A stretch of 25,629 bases of DNA, taken from CALKHT01 sp964511575 (GTDB lineage Bacteria > Planctomycetota > Phycisphaerae > Phycisphaerales > Phycisphaeraceae). The notes under the pieces were generated by a model, which saw only the letters and a list, made by a program, of their open reading frames with translations, did not search any database and was not told where the DNA came from. Numbering within the stretch: the stretch's first letter is position 1; every line of letters starts with the position of its first letter. Below, in pieces: positions 15,497 to 22,923 of this stretch. The stretch is taken from positions 1-25,629 of the forward strand of contig CAZEFM010000054.1 in assembly GCA_964511575.1 (NCBI GenBank), in the 5' to 3' direction. The translations under genes were made by a program, and so were the position numbers.

Positions 15497-16582
15497 TTAC
15501 AGCGCCGCCAACCGTTGCGCCCGATCCTGCGCGATCAGCGCCTCGACCAGTTCATCCATCTCGCCCCCGAGGATGCGCTGCAGGTTGAACGATCGGCCTT
15601 CCAGCCGATGATCCACAATCATGTTTTCCTTGAAGCGGTACGTGCGAATTCGCTGCGACCGCTCGCCCGAACCGATCATCTGCGACCGTGCCTGGGCGCG
15701 TTTGGCGTCACTTTCGCGCTGGTAGTGGTCGTACACCCGGGCTCGCAGAAGCTGCCACGCCTTGGTGCGGTTCTGCTGCTGGCTCTTGGATTCCTGCATC
15801 CGCACTTCAATGCCGGTGGGCTTGTGCACCATGTGCACCGCCGTCGCCACCTTGTTGACGTTCTGCCCGCCGGGACCCTGTGCCGTGGTCACGTGGATCG
15901 TCACATCCGATTCGGGAATCTGCAGATCAACGGTTTCCGGCTCCGGCAGCACCGCCACCGTCGCGGTCGAGGTGTGGATCCGCCCCTGCGTTTCCGTGGC
16001 CGGCACGCGCTTCACGCAGTGCACGCCGCCTTCATACCCCAGATGCTGCCAGACGCCCGGCCCGCGCACGTTCGCCACCATGTGACGCACGCCCCCCGCC
16101 TCGCCCGGCGAGAAGTCCAGCGTCTCGAACGACCAGCCCCGATCCGCGGCATACCGCTCGTACATCTGCAGCAGGTCGCCCGCCCACAACGCAGCCTCCG
16201 CCCCACCCGAAGCAGCGCGAATTTCCAGCATCACCGACCCGATCGACAGGTCATCAGCCGTCACCAGTTCCCCCGCCATGGCGTCGAGCTGCGCTGCCGC
16301 CTCACGCGCCAGTTCCGGCAGTTGCTCCTGCGCGAATGCGACCAGCTCCGCATCGCTGCCTTCATCGAGAACCTGCCGCATCTCGGCGATGTCCGCCACC
16401 AGCCGCTGATACGCGCGATACCGCCCCACCAGGTCGGCGATCGCAGCTCGTTTGATGCTCACCGTCCGCACCCGGTCGTGGTCCGCCATAACCGCCGGGT
16501 CGCTCAATTGCGCATCGAGCTCGTCAAACTGACGCGCCACCGCGTCCAGCTTGGCGATCAGGTTGGCGTGCGTGTCGGCCAT
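15497..16582 (-). CDS. prfA: Peptide chain release factor 1
   Basis: The 361-residue protein recognises UAA and UAG stop codons and triggers peptide release. The codon-recognition tripeptide is PAT at 194-196, inside KRVPATETQGRIHTSTATV, which marks it as RF1 (RF2 has SPF). The catalytic GGQ is at 238-240 (QGPGGQNVNKVATAVHMVH). Length matches RF1. The N-terminal coiled region (1-110) and the domain 2 signature IRAASGGAEAALWAGDLLQMY are intact. It follows rpmE on the same strand, a gene order common in bacteria. A strong terminator lies between the two, so prfA either has its own promoter or depends on read-through. The prmC gene that often follows prfA is absent; a secreted-protein gene takes its place. 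Confidence 0.97.
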   Translation of the reverse strand: MADTHANLIAKLDAVARQFDELDAQLSDPAVMADHDRVRTVSIKRAAIADLVGRYRAYQRLVADIAEMRQVLDEGSDAELVAFAQEQLPELAREAAAQLDAMAGELVTADDLSIGSVMLEIRAASGGAEAALWAGDLLQMYERYAADRGWSFETLDFSPGEAGGVRHMVANVRGPGVWQHLGYEGGVHCVKRVPATETQGRIHTSTATVAVLPEPETVDLQIPESDVTIHVTTAQGPGGQNVNKVATAVHMVHKPTGIEVRMQESKSQQQNRTKAWQLLRARVYDHYQRESDAKRAQARSQMIGSGERSQRIRTYRFKENMIVDHRLEGRSFNLQRILGGEMDELVEALIAQDRAQRLAAL

Positions 16583-16681
16583 GGATGAGAGCGTCGACGA
16601 AGGCGGAATCGGCGTGCGTGGAGGCGTGCGGTGGGAACGATGAGGACAGCGTCAGAGATCGGGCATGAAAAACCGGCGCGC

Positions 16682-16716
16682 AAAAAAACCGCAGGAAGCC
16701 GGGCTCCGCTGCGGTT
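16682..16716 (-). terminator. Rho-independent terminator after rpmE
   Basis: On the minus strand AACCGCAG (16716-16709) pairs with CTGCGGTT (16694-16687) around a 14-nt loop, and the stem runs into an unbroken T-run (16688-16682). It begins 17 bp after the rpmE stop codon. Confidence 0.85.
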
Positions 16717-16732
16717 CTTGCTTGGGCGGTTG

Positions 16733-16951
16733 CTACTTCTTCTTGCCGAAGTAGGAACCCTGGAACTTGCGCTGGAATCGCTCGACGCGGCCGGCGGTGT
16801 CCACGAACTTCTGCTTGCCCGTGAAGAACGGGTGGCAGGAGCTGCAAATATCCACGTAAATCGTGGGCTGGGTGCTGCGCGTCTCGAAGCTGGCGCCGCA
16901 AGCGCAGGTCACCTTGCACGTTTCGTATTTGGGATGAATATCCGTTTTCAT
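16733..16951 (-). CDS. rpmE: 50S ribosomal protein L31, zinc-binding type
   Basis: The 72-residue protein matches L31 in length and sequence: MKTDIHPKYETCKVTCACG, then YVDICSSCHPFFTGKQKFVD, then GRVERFQRKF. C16, C18, C36 and C39 give the CxC...CxxC zinc site of the zinc-containing form. The C-terminus is rich in Lys. I chose ATG 16951 because GGAG lies 9 nt upstream and the longer open frame is not ribosomal. A consensus-like promoter lies at 17022-17050, and transcription ends at the terminator 17 bp after the gene. prfA follows downstream. Confidence 0.97.
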   Translation of the reverse strand: MKTDIHPKYETCKVTCACGASFETRSTQPTIYVDICSSCHPFFTGKQKFVDTAGRVERFQRKFQGSYFGKKK

Positions 16952-17021
16952 ATTATTCTGCTCCAGGCTGGCCCGCCGGACATCGCAATCGGGAAAACCC
17001 CCGCGCTGCGGCGAGCCAAAC

Positions 17022-17050
17022 ATTGTAATCGCGCTTTTTCCACTGTACAA
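17022..17050 (-). promoter_or_regulatory. Sigma-70-type promoter of rpmE
   Basis: On the minus strand TTGTAC (17050-17045) and TACAAT (17027-17022) are separated by exactly 17 bp. A start near 17015 gives a leader of about 64 nt before the ATG at 16951. Confidence 0.75.
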
Positions 17051-17145
17051 CTCCCCCCTTGGAAAAAGACCGCCCCGTGGCGTCGCCCCCTGTCGCGGCA
17101 GGCTGAAAACCTCCTCATGAGCACCGCTTTCGCACCTGGACACCC

Positions 17146-18051
17146 ATGAACATCTACCTCAACGGCCAGTTCCTCCCGCCCGAAAACGCCCACATCAGCA
17201 TCAACGATGCAGGCCTGCAGCATGCCGTCGGACTTTTCGAAACCATGGCGGTACGCAACGGCCGGGTCTTCCGCCTCGAGCCGCACCTGGAGCGGCTGGC
17301 CACCAGCGCTCAGCAACTGGGGCTCGCCCGGGAGGTGGACACCGACCAACTCGCCCGAGCCGTCGAAAGCACCATCCGCCACAACGAAGCGGTCGACGCC
17401 CGGCTGCGACTCACGCTCACAGCCGGCGAAATCTCCCTCCTCCGCGATCAGGGGGGGCAGGCTCAACAGGGGCTGACCACCATCGTGGCGCTGACGCCCC
17501 CCACCGCGTTTGACCCGGCCGCGTTCGAAAAAGGCATCACCGTGCTGGTCGCTCCGCCGCTCGCCAACCCGTTCGACCCGCTCGCCGGGCACAAGACGCT
17601 GTCCTATTGGAGTCGCCTGCGCGTGCTGCGGCAGGCCGCCTCCGCCGGTGCCGCGGAAGCCATCATCCTCAACGTCACCAATCACCTCGCCTCCGGCACC
17701 GTCAGCAACCTCTTTCTCGTGAAGGATGGCACGCTGCTGACGCCTTTCGCACGGGGCGAGGAAGTCGAAGGAGCGCTGCCCGCTCCCGTGCTGCCGGGCA
17801 TCACCCGCGCAGCGATCCTCGAACTGGCCGAGGAAATGGAACAAACTGTCGAACGCCGCATGCTCAGCGTTGATGACCTGCTCGAAGCGGATGAGGTCTT
17901 CCTCACCAACTCCAACTGGTTCGTTCTGCCGGTCACCCGCGTGGAAAAGAAAACGATCGGCGGCGGCACACCGGGCCCGATCACCCAGCAACTGCGGTCC
18001 GCCCTGCTGGCCCGTCTGGCCGAGGAAACCGGCATGGCCGACGCATCATGA
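17146..18051 (+). CDS. Class IV PLP-dependent enzyme, aminodeoxychorismate lyase/branched-chain aminotransferase-like
   Basis: The 301-residue protein is a fold-type IV PLP enzyme: MNIYLNGQFLP at the start, DAGLQHAVGLFETMAVRNGR, RLEPHLERL, the PLP lysine K150 in GHKTLSYWSRL, and SGTVSNLFLVKDGTLLTP. The family comprises 4-amino-4-deoxychorismate lyase (folate synthesis), branched-chain aminotransferase and D-amino acid aminotransferase. The GLFETM and HKTLSY segments look most like the lyase, but I cannot separate these activities with confidence. The Glu that normally contacts the PLP ring nitrogen, in the motif ExxxxNLF, is Ser183 here. No ribosome binding site precedes the ATG. It is divergent from rpmE and convergent with the M48 peptidase gene. 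Confidence 0.85.
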   Translation: MNIYLNGQFLPPENAHISINDAGLQHAVGLFETMAVRNGRVFRLEPHLERLATSAQQLGLAREVDTDQLARAVESTIRHNEAVDARLRLTLTAGEISLLRDQGGQAQQGLTTIVALTPPTAFDPAAFEKGITVLVAPPLANPFDPLAGHKTLSYWSRLRVLRQAASAGAAEAIILNVTNHLASGTVSNLFLVKDGTLLTPFARGEEVEGALPAPVLPGITRAAILELAEEMEQTVERRMLSVDDLLEADEVFLTNSNWFVLPVTRVEKKTIGGGTPGPITQQLRSALLARLAEETGMADAS

Positions 18052-18062
18052 CGTGACGAGGT

Positions 18063-18075
18063 GCGGGTAGCCCGC
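18063..18075. terminator. Short hairpin between convergent genes
   Basis: GCGGG and CCCGC flank a TAG loop in the 33-bp gap between the class IV PLP gene and the M48 gene. There is no T-run, so a terminator role is weakly supported. Confidence 0.25.
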
Positions 18076-18084
18076 TGATGCCCC

Positions 18085-18948
18085 TCAATTCCCCCGATGG
18101 CGCGGCGGCGGAAGCTGCTTCAGGCGTTCCGTCACGTTTTCACGAAACGCTTCTTCGCCGAAGGTGAATCGACCCGGCCTGTCGAAATTCGGGAAACGCC
18201 GCGGGATAATCTCCGCCAGCCGATCGGCACGGTTGCCCGGCTCGGGGTGCGTCGACAGCCATTCGGGCGGTCGGGAAGCACCCTCACTCGCTTCCTCCAG
18301 AATCCGCATCACCTGCACCTGCCCCATCGGGTTGTAGCCGATCTTTGCCATGTACCGCAGGCCAAGTTCATCCGCTTCGTGCTCCTGGTCGCGGCCGAAG
18401 CTCAGAAGGTACACCGTCCCCCCCGCCTGTGCGCCGACACCCAGCACCGTCGCCCACTGGCTGTTCGGCGCCACCACCCCGATTCCCGTCAGCAACCCCT
18501 GCAGCACCATCTGCTGCCCCATCTGTTCGTTGATGTGCTGAGCCGTCACGTGCCCTACTTCATGGCCGAGCACCCCCGCAAGCTGGGCGGAATTGTCCAT
18601 CTTCTCCAGCAGCGCGCGGGTGATGAACACCTTGCCTCCCGGCAGCGCGAAGGCGTTGATCACCGCGGAGTCGAGCACCGTAAACTCCCACGGCAGGTCG
18701 GGGCGCTCGCTCACCTCCGCCAAACGCATGCCCATATCCCGGACAAAGGCCGTGATCTGGGCGTCGGGGATCTCACCGCCGTAGTCCGCCGTGAACTCCG
18801 GCTTCGCCTCCACGCCGAGGCTGATCTCCTGCTCGGTCGAGAGGACATCGAGCTGTCGCCTGCCTGTCGCGGGATTGGTTCGGCACGCCGACGTGACCAT
18901 CGCCACCACCAGCGCCATCACCACCAGTGCCACATTGCTTCGCATCAT
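18085..18948 (-). CDS. M48-family metallopeptidase lipoprotein
   Basis: The 287-residue protein has a lipoprotein signal with lipobox VTSAC (Cys 22), so it is anchored in a membrane facing the periplasm. The zinc site is HEVGH (129-133) with the downstream EHEAD (189-193) supplying the third ligand, the M48 arrangement. FALPGGKVFITRALLE precedes the site, as in BepA/LoiP/YcaL-type quality-control peptidases. The C-terminal region has STHPEPGNRADRL, also typical. I chose ATG 18948 because AGGGG lies 7 nt upstream; an ATG at 18963 would add five residues. The likely role is degradation of misfolded envelope proteins. It converges with the class IV PLP gene. Confidence 0.92.
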   Translation of the reverse strand: MMRSNVALVVMALVVAMVTSACRTNPATGRRQLDVLSTEQEISLGVEAKPEFTADYGGEIPDAQITAFVRDMGMRLAEVSERPDLPWEFTVLDSAVINAFALPGGKVFITRALLEKMDNSAQLAGVLGHEVGHVTAQHINEQMGQQMVLQGLLTGIGVVAPNSQWATVLGVGAQAGGTVYLLSFGRDQEHEADELGLRYMAKIGYNPMGQVQVMRILEEASEGASRPPEWLSTHPEPGNRADRLAEIIPRRFPNFDRPGRFTFGEEAFRENVTERLKQLPPPRHRGN

Positions 18949-18963
18949 CACGGAACCCCTCAT

Positions 18964-19451
18964 GGTCTATTTGAATCGTAGCAGCCTGACGTCTCTTCAA
19001 AGTTATTCGGCTCGAACGACCGGCACGCAACGTCCCATATTGTCGCAGCAAAACTTGCCGAGCCGTCAATTGTATTGAACCGTTAAGGGTTAGGGGACCC
19101 GCACACAGGCATTGCACGGGTCCGGAAGCGGCCTCTTTGAGTTATCGGCACTACCCTGAAATGGACGTTCGTCCTTGAAAACACGTGAGTTAGGTTATGT
19201 CCGGTCGTAGCGGATGCATCGTCTGTGCCGGTCCTGCGTTTTCGTCAAAGCTCACAGCCGTTCGATCCGATGAGCTAGGAGTGAGTTACACCGCCTCGAT
19301 CGCGGCGATTCACCGTGACGATCAGCGCGTTGGAAGGCACTGATCAAGCGACCGTAACGTGTGGCGCGGCGACAGGGAAGTTCGCCGCCCGCCGAACAAC
19401 CCAAGACCCGTGACGGCCAAGGCCGGCACCCTTCGTTCGGAGACTTCCCGC
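18964..19451. other. Non-coding region with hairpins, no recognisable gene
   Basis: This 488-bp gap between divergent M48 and B12-fold genes holds no supported ORF. It is less GC-rich than its surroundings. It contains a perfect 7-bp hairpin, GGACCCG (19095-19101) with CGGGTCC (19117-19123), and a second stem AGCTCA/TGAGCT near 19249-19276. A long 5' leader or small RNA is possible. I see no cobalamin riboswitch B12 box and no tRNA. Confidence 0.4.
19039..19069 (-). promoter_or_regulatory. Possible promoter of the M48 peptidase gene
   Basis: On the minus strand TTGACG (19069-19064) and GACAAT (19044-19039) are separated by 19 bp, longer than ideal. The start would be about 80 nt upstream of the ATG at 18948. 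Confidence 0.3.
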
Positions 19452-20168
19452 ATGGCTGGCAAACGTAACGTCCTGCTTGAGCGATTCTTCAACGCCCTGA
19501 TCAGCGGCAACCGCGCCGAAACGCGTGACATCGTCGATCAGGCGATTCAGGCTGACGTGCCCGCCGAGAAAATCATCAGCAATCTCTTCTGGCCCACCCT
19601 CGAGCACATCCAGAGCCTCTACCGCAGCGATCAGCTCAGCGATCTGTCGCACAACTTCGCGACACGGCTGCTGCGCAGCCTCGCCGACCAGATGCAGTTG
19701 CGGCTGGAGCAGGCGCCGCGCAACAACCGCACAGTGCTGCTCATCTGCGGGCCGGATGAGCCGGAGGAACTCGCCGCCCAACTCGCCAGCGACCTGCTCG
19801 AAGCAGCGGGTTACGACGTCTACTTCGGCGGGGGCGGCATCGCCAACGATGAAGTCGTCGCCCAGATCGGCGAGCTGAACGCGGACATCCTTGTCGTCTT
19901 CGGTGCGATGCCCGCCACGGTGCCCTTCACCCGGCTGCTCATCGACCGACTGCACGAACTGGGCGTCTGTCCGAAGCTGCAGATCGCAGTGGGCGGCGGC
20001 GTCTTCAACCGAGCGGACGGCCTGGCGGAGGAAATCGGCGCGGACCTCTGGGCCAACACCCCCTGGGAACTCGTCGAGCAGATCATCACCCAGCCCGATC
20101 GCCGCATGGCGGAAGACCAGCGCACCGTCGGCCGCAAACGCCGCGTCAAGCGCCCCGTCGCCGCCTGA
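19452..20168 (+). CDS. B12-binding-fold protein lacking the cobalamin histidine motif
   Basis: The 238-residue protein has a helical N-terminal part resembling the B12-binding cap domain (FWPTLEHIQSLYRSDQLSDL, then FATRLLRSLADQM, about 45-82). A Rossmann-like B12-binding fold follows (RTVLLICGPDEPEELAAQ, LLEAAGYDVYFGGGG, ADILVVFGAMPATV, IAVGGGVFN, about 93-215) and then a basic tail. The DxHxxG signature that supplies the lower cobalt ligand is replaced by D102-E-P-E-E-L, so His-on cobalamin binding is not expected. It may bind a different ligand, bind B12 base-on, or act as a pure signalling module like CarH/LitR relatives. GGAG lies 9 nt before ATG 19452. A strong terminator follows 29 bp after the stop. 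Confidence 0.75.
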   Translation: MAGKRNVLLERFFNALISGNRAETRDIVDQAIQADVPAEKIISNLFWPTLEHIQSLYRSDQLSDLSHNFATRLLRSLADQMQLRLEQAPRNNRTVLLICGPDEPEELAAQLASDLLEAAGYDVYFGGGGIANDEVVAQIGELNADILVVFGAMPATVPFTRLLIDRLHELGVCPKLQIAVGGGVFNRADGLAEEIGADLWANTPWELVEQIITQPDRRMAEDQRTVGRKRRVKRPVAA

Positions 20169-20196
20169 TCATCAACACACACAACACCCCACCACC

Positions 20197-20235
20197 AAGC
20201 GCCCAACCGCTCCCCGCGGCTGGGCGCTTTTGTTT
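20197..20235 (+). terminator. Rho-independent terminator after the B12-fold gene
   Basis: AAGCGCCCA (20197-20205) pairs with TGGGCGCTT (20221-20229), with an inner CCGC/GCGG extension, followed by TTTTGTTT. The T-run is on the plus side only, so it mainly serves the plus-strand gene. Confidence 0.87.
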
Positions 20236-20257
20236 GTGGCGTGATGCACAACGTCAC

Positions 20258-21487
20258 TCAACCCGCGCTCGCGACCGGTTGAGCAAGTGCCTCGGCCGGG
20301 CCGAAAAACTCGTGATGTACCTGCTCGGGGTGAACGCCCCACTGTCGCAGCGTCGCGAACATCGTCCGCATGAAGGGAGCCGGACCGCACAGATAGAACG
20401 ACCCGATCGGCTTACCCAACAGCGACTGCAGCAGCTCCACATCGATGAAACCGTTGCTGTCCTGCTCGGTGTCACCCGCATCCGGCTCGCTGTATCGCAC
20501 GTGCAGCCGCACATTGCCGTGTGATGCCGCCACCTGACGCAGCTCATCCTTGAAAGCATGCGTGCGGCCGTTCAGCGCGCCGTGAATGAAATACACCGGG
20601 CGCTGCGGCTGCTGCTCGAGCGATGTGTGCAGCATCGCCATCATCGGCGTGATCCCCACGCCGCCCGAAATGAGCACCAACGGCTGATCATCCTCATCCG
20701 CGGACAACGTGAAGTTGCCACAGGGCGGCGCGATCTCCAGTTCGTCACCCGCTTCAACGTTGTTGTGCAGGTAATGCGAAACGTATCCCGCCGGAGCATC
20801 GGGCGTGGCAGCCGGTTCCCGCTTCACGCTGATGCGGTAGTACGATTCGCCCGGCTTGCACGACAAACTGTAGTTGCGCATCGTTGTCCCGCCGTTCGGC
20901 CCAGGCACACGCACGGTCAGGTACTGCCCCGCCTGAAACGCACTGATGAGCTTGCCCTCCACCGGTTCGAGGTAGAACGACGTGATGATCTCGCTTTCCT
21001 TCACCTTGCGCTTGACCACAAACCGCCGAAAGCCCGACCAGCCGTGCGTCTGTTCCTGCTCGGCATAGATCTCCGCCTCGCGCGCGATGAGGATGTCCGC
21101 GAGCAACTGGTACGCCTGCGCCCATGCATCGATGACTTCATCGGTCGCCGCTTCACCAAGCACTTCACGGATCGAGCCGAGCAGGTGTTTGCCGACGATG
21201 GGGTAGTGTTCCGCCTTGATGTTGAGCGACACGTGCTTGTGCGCGATGAGTTCCACCGCCTCACCCAGCGCATCGAGGTTCTCGATGTTCTGGGCATAGG
21301 CACAGATCGCCGCCGCCAGTGCCCGTTGCTGCGTGCCTGCGTGCTGGTGCGCCGCGTTGAAGAACGCCATGACCTGCGGATCGCCGCTGAACATCCGCCG
21401 ATAGAAGTGGCGGGTCAGATCCTCGCCGTTGGACTGCAACACGGGAACGGTGGCTTTGATGATGGCGATGACTTGTTCCGAAAGCAT
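20258..21487 (-). CDS. hmp: Flavohaemoglobin (nitric oxide dioxygenase)
   Basis: The 409-residue protein converts NO to nitrate using O2 and NAD(P)H in the cytoplasm. The globin domain (1-140) carries the expected residues at the same numbers as E. coli Hmp: Tyr29 (B10), Gln53 (E7), proximal His85 in IAHKHVSLNI, and Tyr95. The FAD domain has MRNYSLSCKPGE, and the NAD domain has LISGGVGITPMMAM and FYLCGPAPFM. The C-terminus HHEFFGP is also typical. Length equals that of complete Hmp proteins. GGGAG lies 6 nt before the ATG. A promoter with an embedded imperfect palindrome lies at 21562-21590, consistent with NO-responsive control. No regulator gene such as nsrR is adjacent. Confidence 0.96.
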   Translation of the reverse strand: MLSEQVIAIIKATVPVLQSNGEDLTRHFYRRMFSGDPQVMAFFNAAHQHAGTQQRALAAAICAYAQNIENLDALGEAVELIAHKHVSLNIKAEHYPIVGKHLLGSIREVLGEAATDEVIDAWAQAYQLLADILIAREAEIYAEQEQTHGWSGFRRFVVKRKVKESEIITSFYLEPVEGKLISAFQAGQYLTVRVPGPNGGTTMRNYSLSCKPGESYYRISVKREPAATPDAPAGYVSHYLHNNVEAGDELEIAPPCGNFTLSADEDDQPLVLISGGVGITPMMAMLHTSLEQQPQRPVYFIHGALNGRTHAFKDELRQVAASHGNVRLHVRYSEPDAGDTEQDSNGFIDVELLQSLLGKPIGSFYLCGPAPFMRTMFATLRQWGVHPEQVHHEFFGPAEALAQPVASAG

Positions 21488-21561
21488 GCTTGGCTCCCAA
21501 TCACATCACAAGCGACCCGCCGGACCGTCACGTCAGATCCTTCTGCGCGTCGCGGAGCGGC

Positions 21562-21590
21562 AATATAGGACATGATTATCCTCTTGTCGA
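21562..21590 (-). promoter_or_regulatory. Promoter of hmp
   Basis: On the minus strand TCGACA (21590-21585) and TATATT (21567-21562) are separated by 17 bp. The predicted start near 21555 leaves a leader of about 68 nt. Confidence 0.6.
21567..21582. promoter_or_regulatory. Candidate operator within the hmp promoter
   Basis: AGGA-N8-TCCT (AGGACATGATTATCCT) lies between the -35 and -10 boxes, where a bound repressor would block RNA polymerase. Arms of only four bases make this tentative. It does not match the NsrR or FNR/NnrR consensus that I know. Confidence 0.3.
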
Positions 21591-21592
21591 GT

Positions 21593-21644
21593 GGAAGCGC
21601 GGGCTATTTGCCCCCCCTACCCAATAAACAGCGAACCCGCTTCC
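21593..21644. terminator. Bulged inverted repeat between the MDR gene and the hmp promoter
   Basis: GGAAGCGCGGG (21593-21603) pairs with CCCGCTTCC (21636-21644) with a two-base bulge. An inner GGGC/GCCC pair adds to the structure. It could end transcription of the MDR gene, whose stop is at 21664, before the hmp promoter, but no T-run follows. Confidence 0.3.
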
Positions 21645-21663
21645 GAACCGCTCCCACACGGGA

Positions 21664-22671
21664 TTACGGCGTCAGGACCAGCTTGCCGATGTGCTCGCCA
21701 CGCTCCATGTACGCGTGTGCCTCCTGCACATCATCCAACGCGAATCGGCGGGCGATCGCCTGCTCAAAAATGCCCCGACGGAATCCATCCAGCACGTGCG
21801 TGCAGGCGTCCTGCAGCGCAGCCGGCCCCGCTTCCACCAGGTCGTACAACAGCCACCCGCGAATCGCACCCTGCTTGCGAATCAACGGCGACACATCCAC
21901 CACGTCCGGCTCGCCCAGCAACCCGTAGATCCAGATCACCCCGCGTCGGGCCAGGCACCGAATCTCACTGTCCAGGTAGCTGCCCGCGCCGACCGGGTCG
22001 AAGAAGACATCCACGCCACGCCCATCGGTCAGGTCCTTGATCTGCCCCGGCCAGTCGATGTCGTGACTCGCAACGAGATAGTCGTACCGCGCGGTGGGCA
22101 GCTTCTGCAGTGCCTTGATCTTGTCCTTGTGCGAGGTGAGGCCGATGGTCGTCGCCCCGTTGTCCTTGGCGATCTGCGCCGCCGCCAGCGCCACGCTGCT
22201 CGACGCGGCCGGCAACGCGATGACATCGCCCGCACCGATGCGCTGCTTCCAAACGAGGCAACCCCACGCGGTGAGGTACGAAAGCCAGATCGCACCAAGC
22301 TGATCATCGGGAATCTCGTCCGGCGCGGGAATCGTCATCGACACCGGACAGAGAATGTGCGAGCGATACGTTCCGCCACCCTGCGCTGCGCGGGGGATGT
22401 CCGGCGCGAGGATCACCCGTTTGCCCAGATGTCGCGGGTTGACGTGCGGCCCAAGCGCTTCGATCACACCACCCGCTTCCAGACCCGGAATGAAAGGCGG
22501 ATCACCGCTGGCGAGTTTGTACTCCCCGCGACGCGCCATGAGGTCCGCATGGTTCATGCCGATGCTCGTGATGCGCACGCGCACCTGATCATCGCCCGGT
22601 TCGGGTGTAGGCTGCTCGATCACGCGCAGCACCTCGGGGCCGCCGAACTTTTCCACCTGGACAATCTTCAT
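21664..22671 (-). CDS. Zinc-independent MDR oxidoreductase, NADPH:quinone reductase-like
   Basis: The 335-residue protein belongs to the medium-chain dehydrogenase/reductase superfamily. The N-terminal GroES-like domain has PTPEPGDDQVRVRITSIGMN, then GLEAGGVIEALGP. The nucleotide-binding domain has the loop ALPAASSSVALAAAQIAKD at about 153-171 and GVDVFFDPVGAG. Neither the catalytic-zinc nor the structural-zinc cysteines of alcohol dehydrogenases are present, which points to the quinone/enone reductase branch. The substrate is probably a quinone or electrophilic carbonyl compound with NADPH as donor. The glycines of the usual AxxGxxG loop are replaced by Ala and Ser, which is mildly unusual. 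GGAG lies 6 nt before the ATG. The 252-bp gap upstream contains only a perfect CGTCTC-AAA-GAGACG hairpin (22824-22838) without a T-run. Confidence 0.87.
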   Translation of the reverse strand: MKIVQVEKFGGPEVLRVIEQPTPEPGDDQVRVRITSIGMNHADLMARRGEYKLASGDPPFIPGLEAGGVIEALGPHVNPRHLGKRVILAPDIPRAAQGGGTYRSHILCPVSMTIPAPDEIPDDQLGAIWLSYLTAWGCLVWKQRIGAGDVIALPAASSSVALAAAQIAKDNGATTIGLTSHKDKIKALQKLPTARYDYLVASHDIDWPGQIKDLTDGRGVDVFFDPVGAGSYLDSEIRCLARRGVIWIYGLLGEPDVVDVSPLIRKQGAIRGWLLYDLVEAGPAALQDACTHVLDGFRRGIFEQAIARRFALDDVQEAHAYMERGEHIGKLVLTP

Positions 22672-22923
22672 GGTTCACTCCGTGAAGTGGCACGCACCGG
22701 CCGGGCGCTGTCGCATTCCCCGATCATGGGTGGAACCACCAACGTGCTGAACATCCGGCGGTGTCGGATGGATGGATATGACAAACGCATCAACACATCG
22801 GCACCGGTGTGCGACACACGCTTCGTCTCAAAGAGACGCTGCCGCGCCGAAGGCATGTTCCACCGGCCAGTCATGGCACATTCTATGCGGCGGCGAACCC
22901 ACCGCGGGCGATGTCGGTGGCGG

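Noticed and set aside
15446..16588. 380-codon plus-strand open frame opposite prfA
   Set aside because: It is antisense to an unmistakable release factor and is rich in Arg, His and Leu without motif structure.
17117..17149. Ten-codon ORF whose TGA overlaps the ATG of the class IV PLP gene
   Set aside because: It has no ribosome binding site (the preceding CCTCCTC is the anti-sense of one), so the ATGA overlap is probably chance.
19236..19285. tRNA-like T-loop string GTTCGATCC
   Set aside because: The flanking bases form only a local AGCTCA/TGAGCT stem. No acceptor, D or anticodon arms can be drawn.
18964..19451. Cobalamin riboswitch upstream of the B12-fold gene
   Set aside because: No B12 box or recognisable conserved core is present, so the idea rests only on the neighbouring gene.
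22824..22838. Perfect hairpin CGTCTC-AAA-GAGACG as a terminator of the lipoprotein gene
   Set aside because: It lies about 85 bp beyond the stop, has a short stem and no T-run on either strand.
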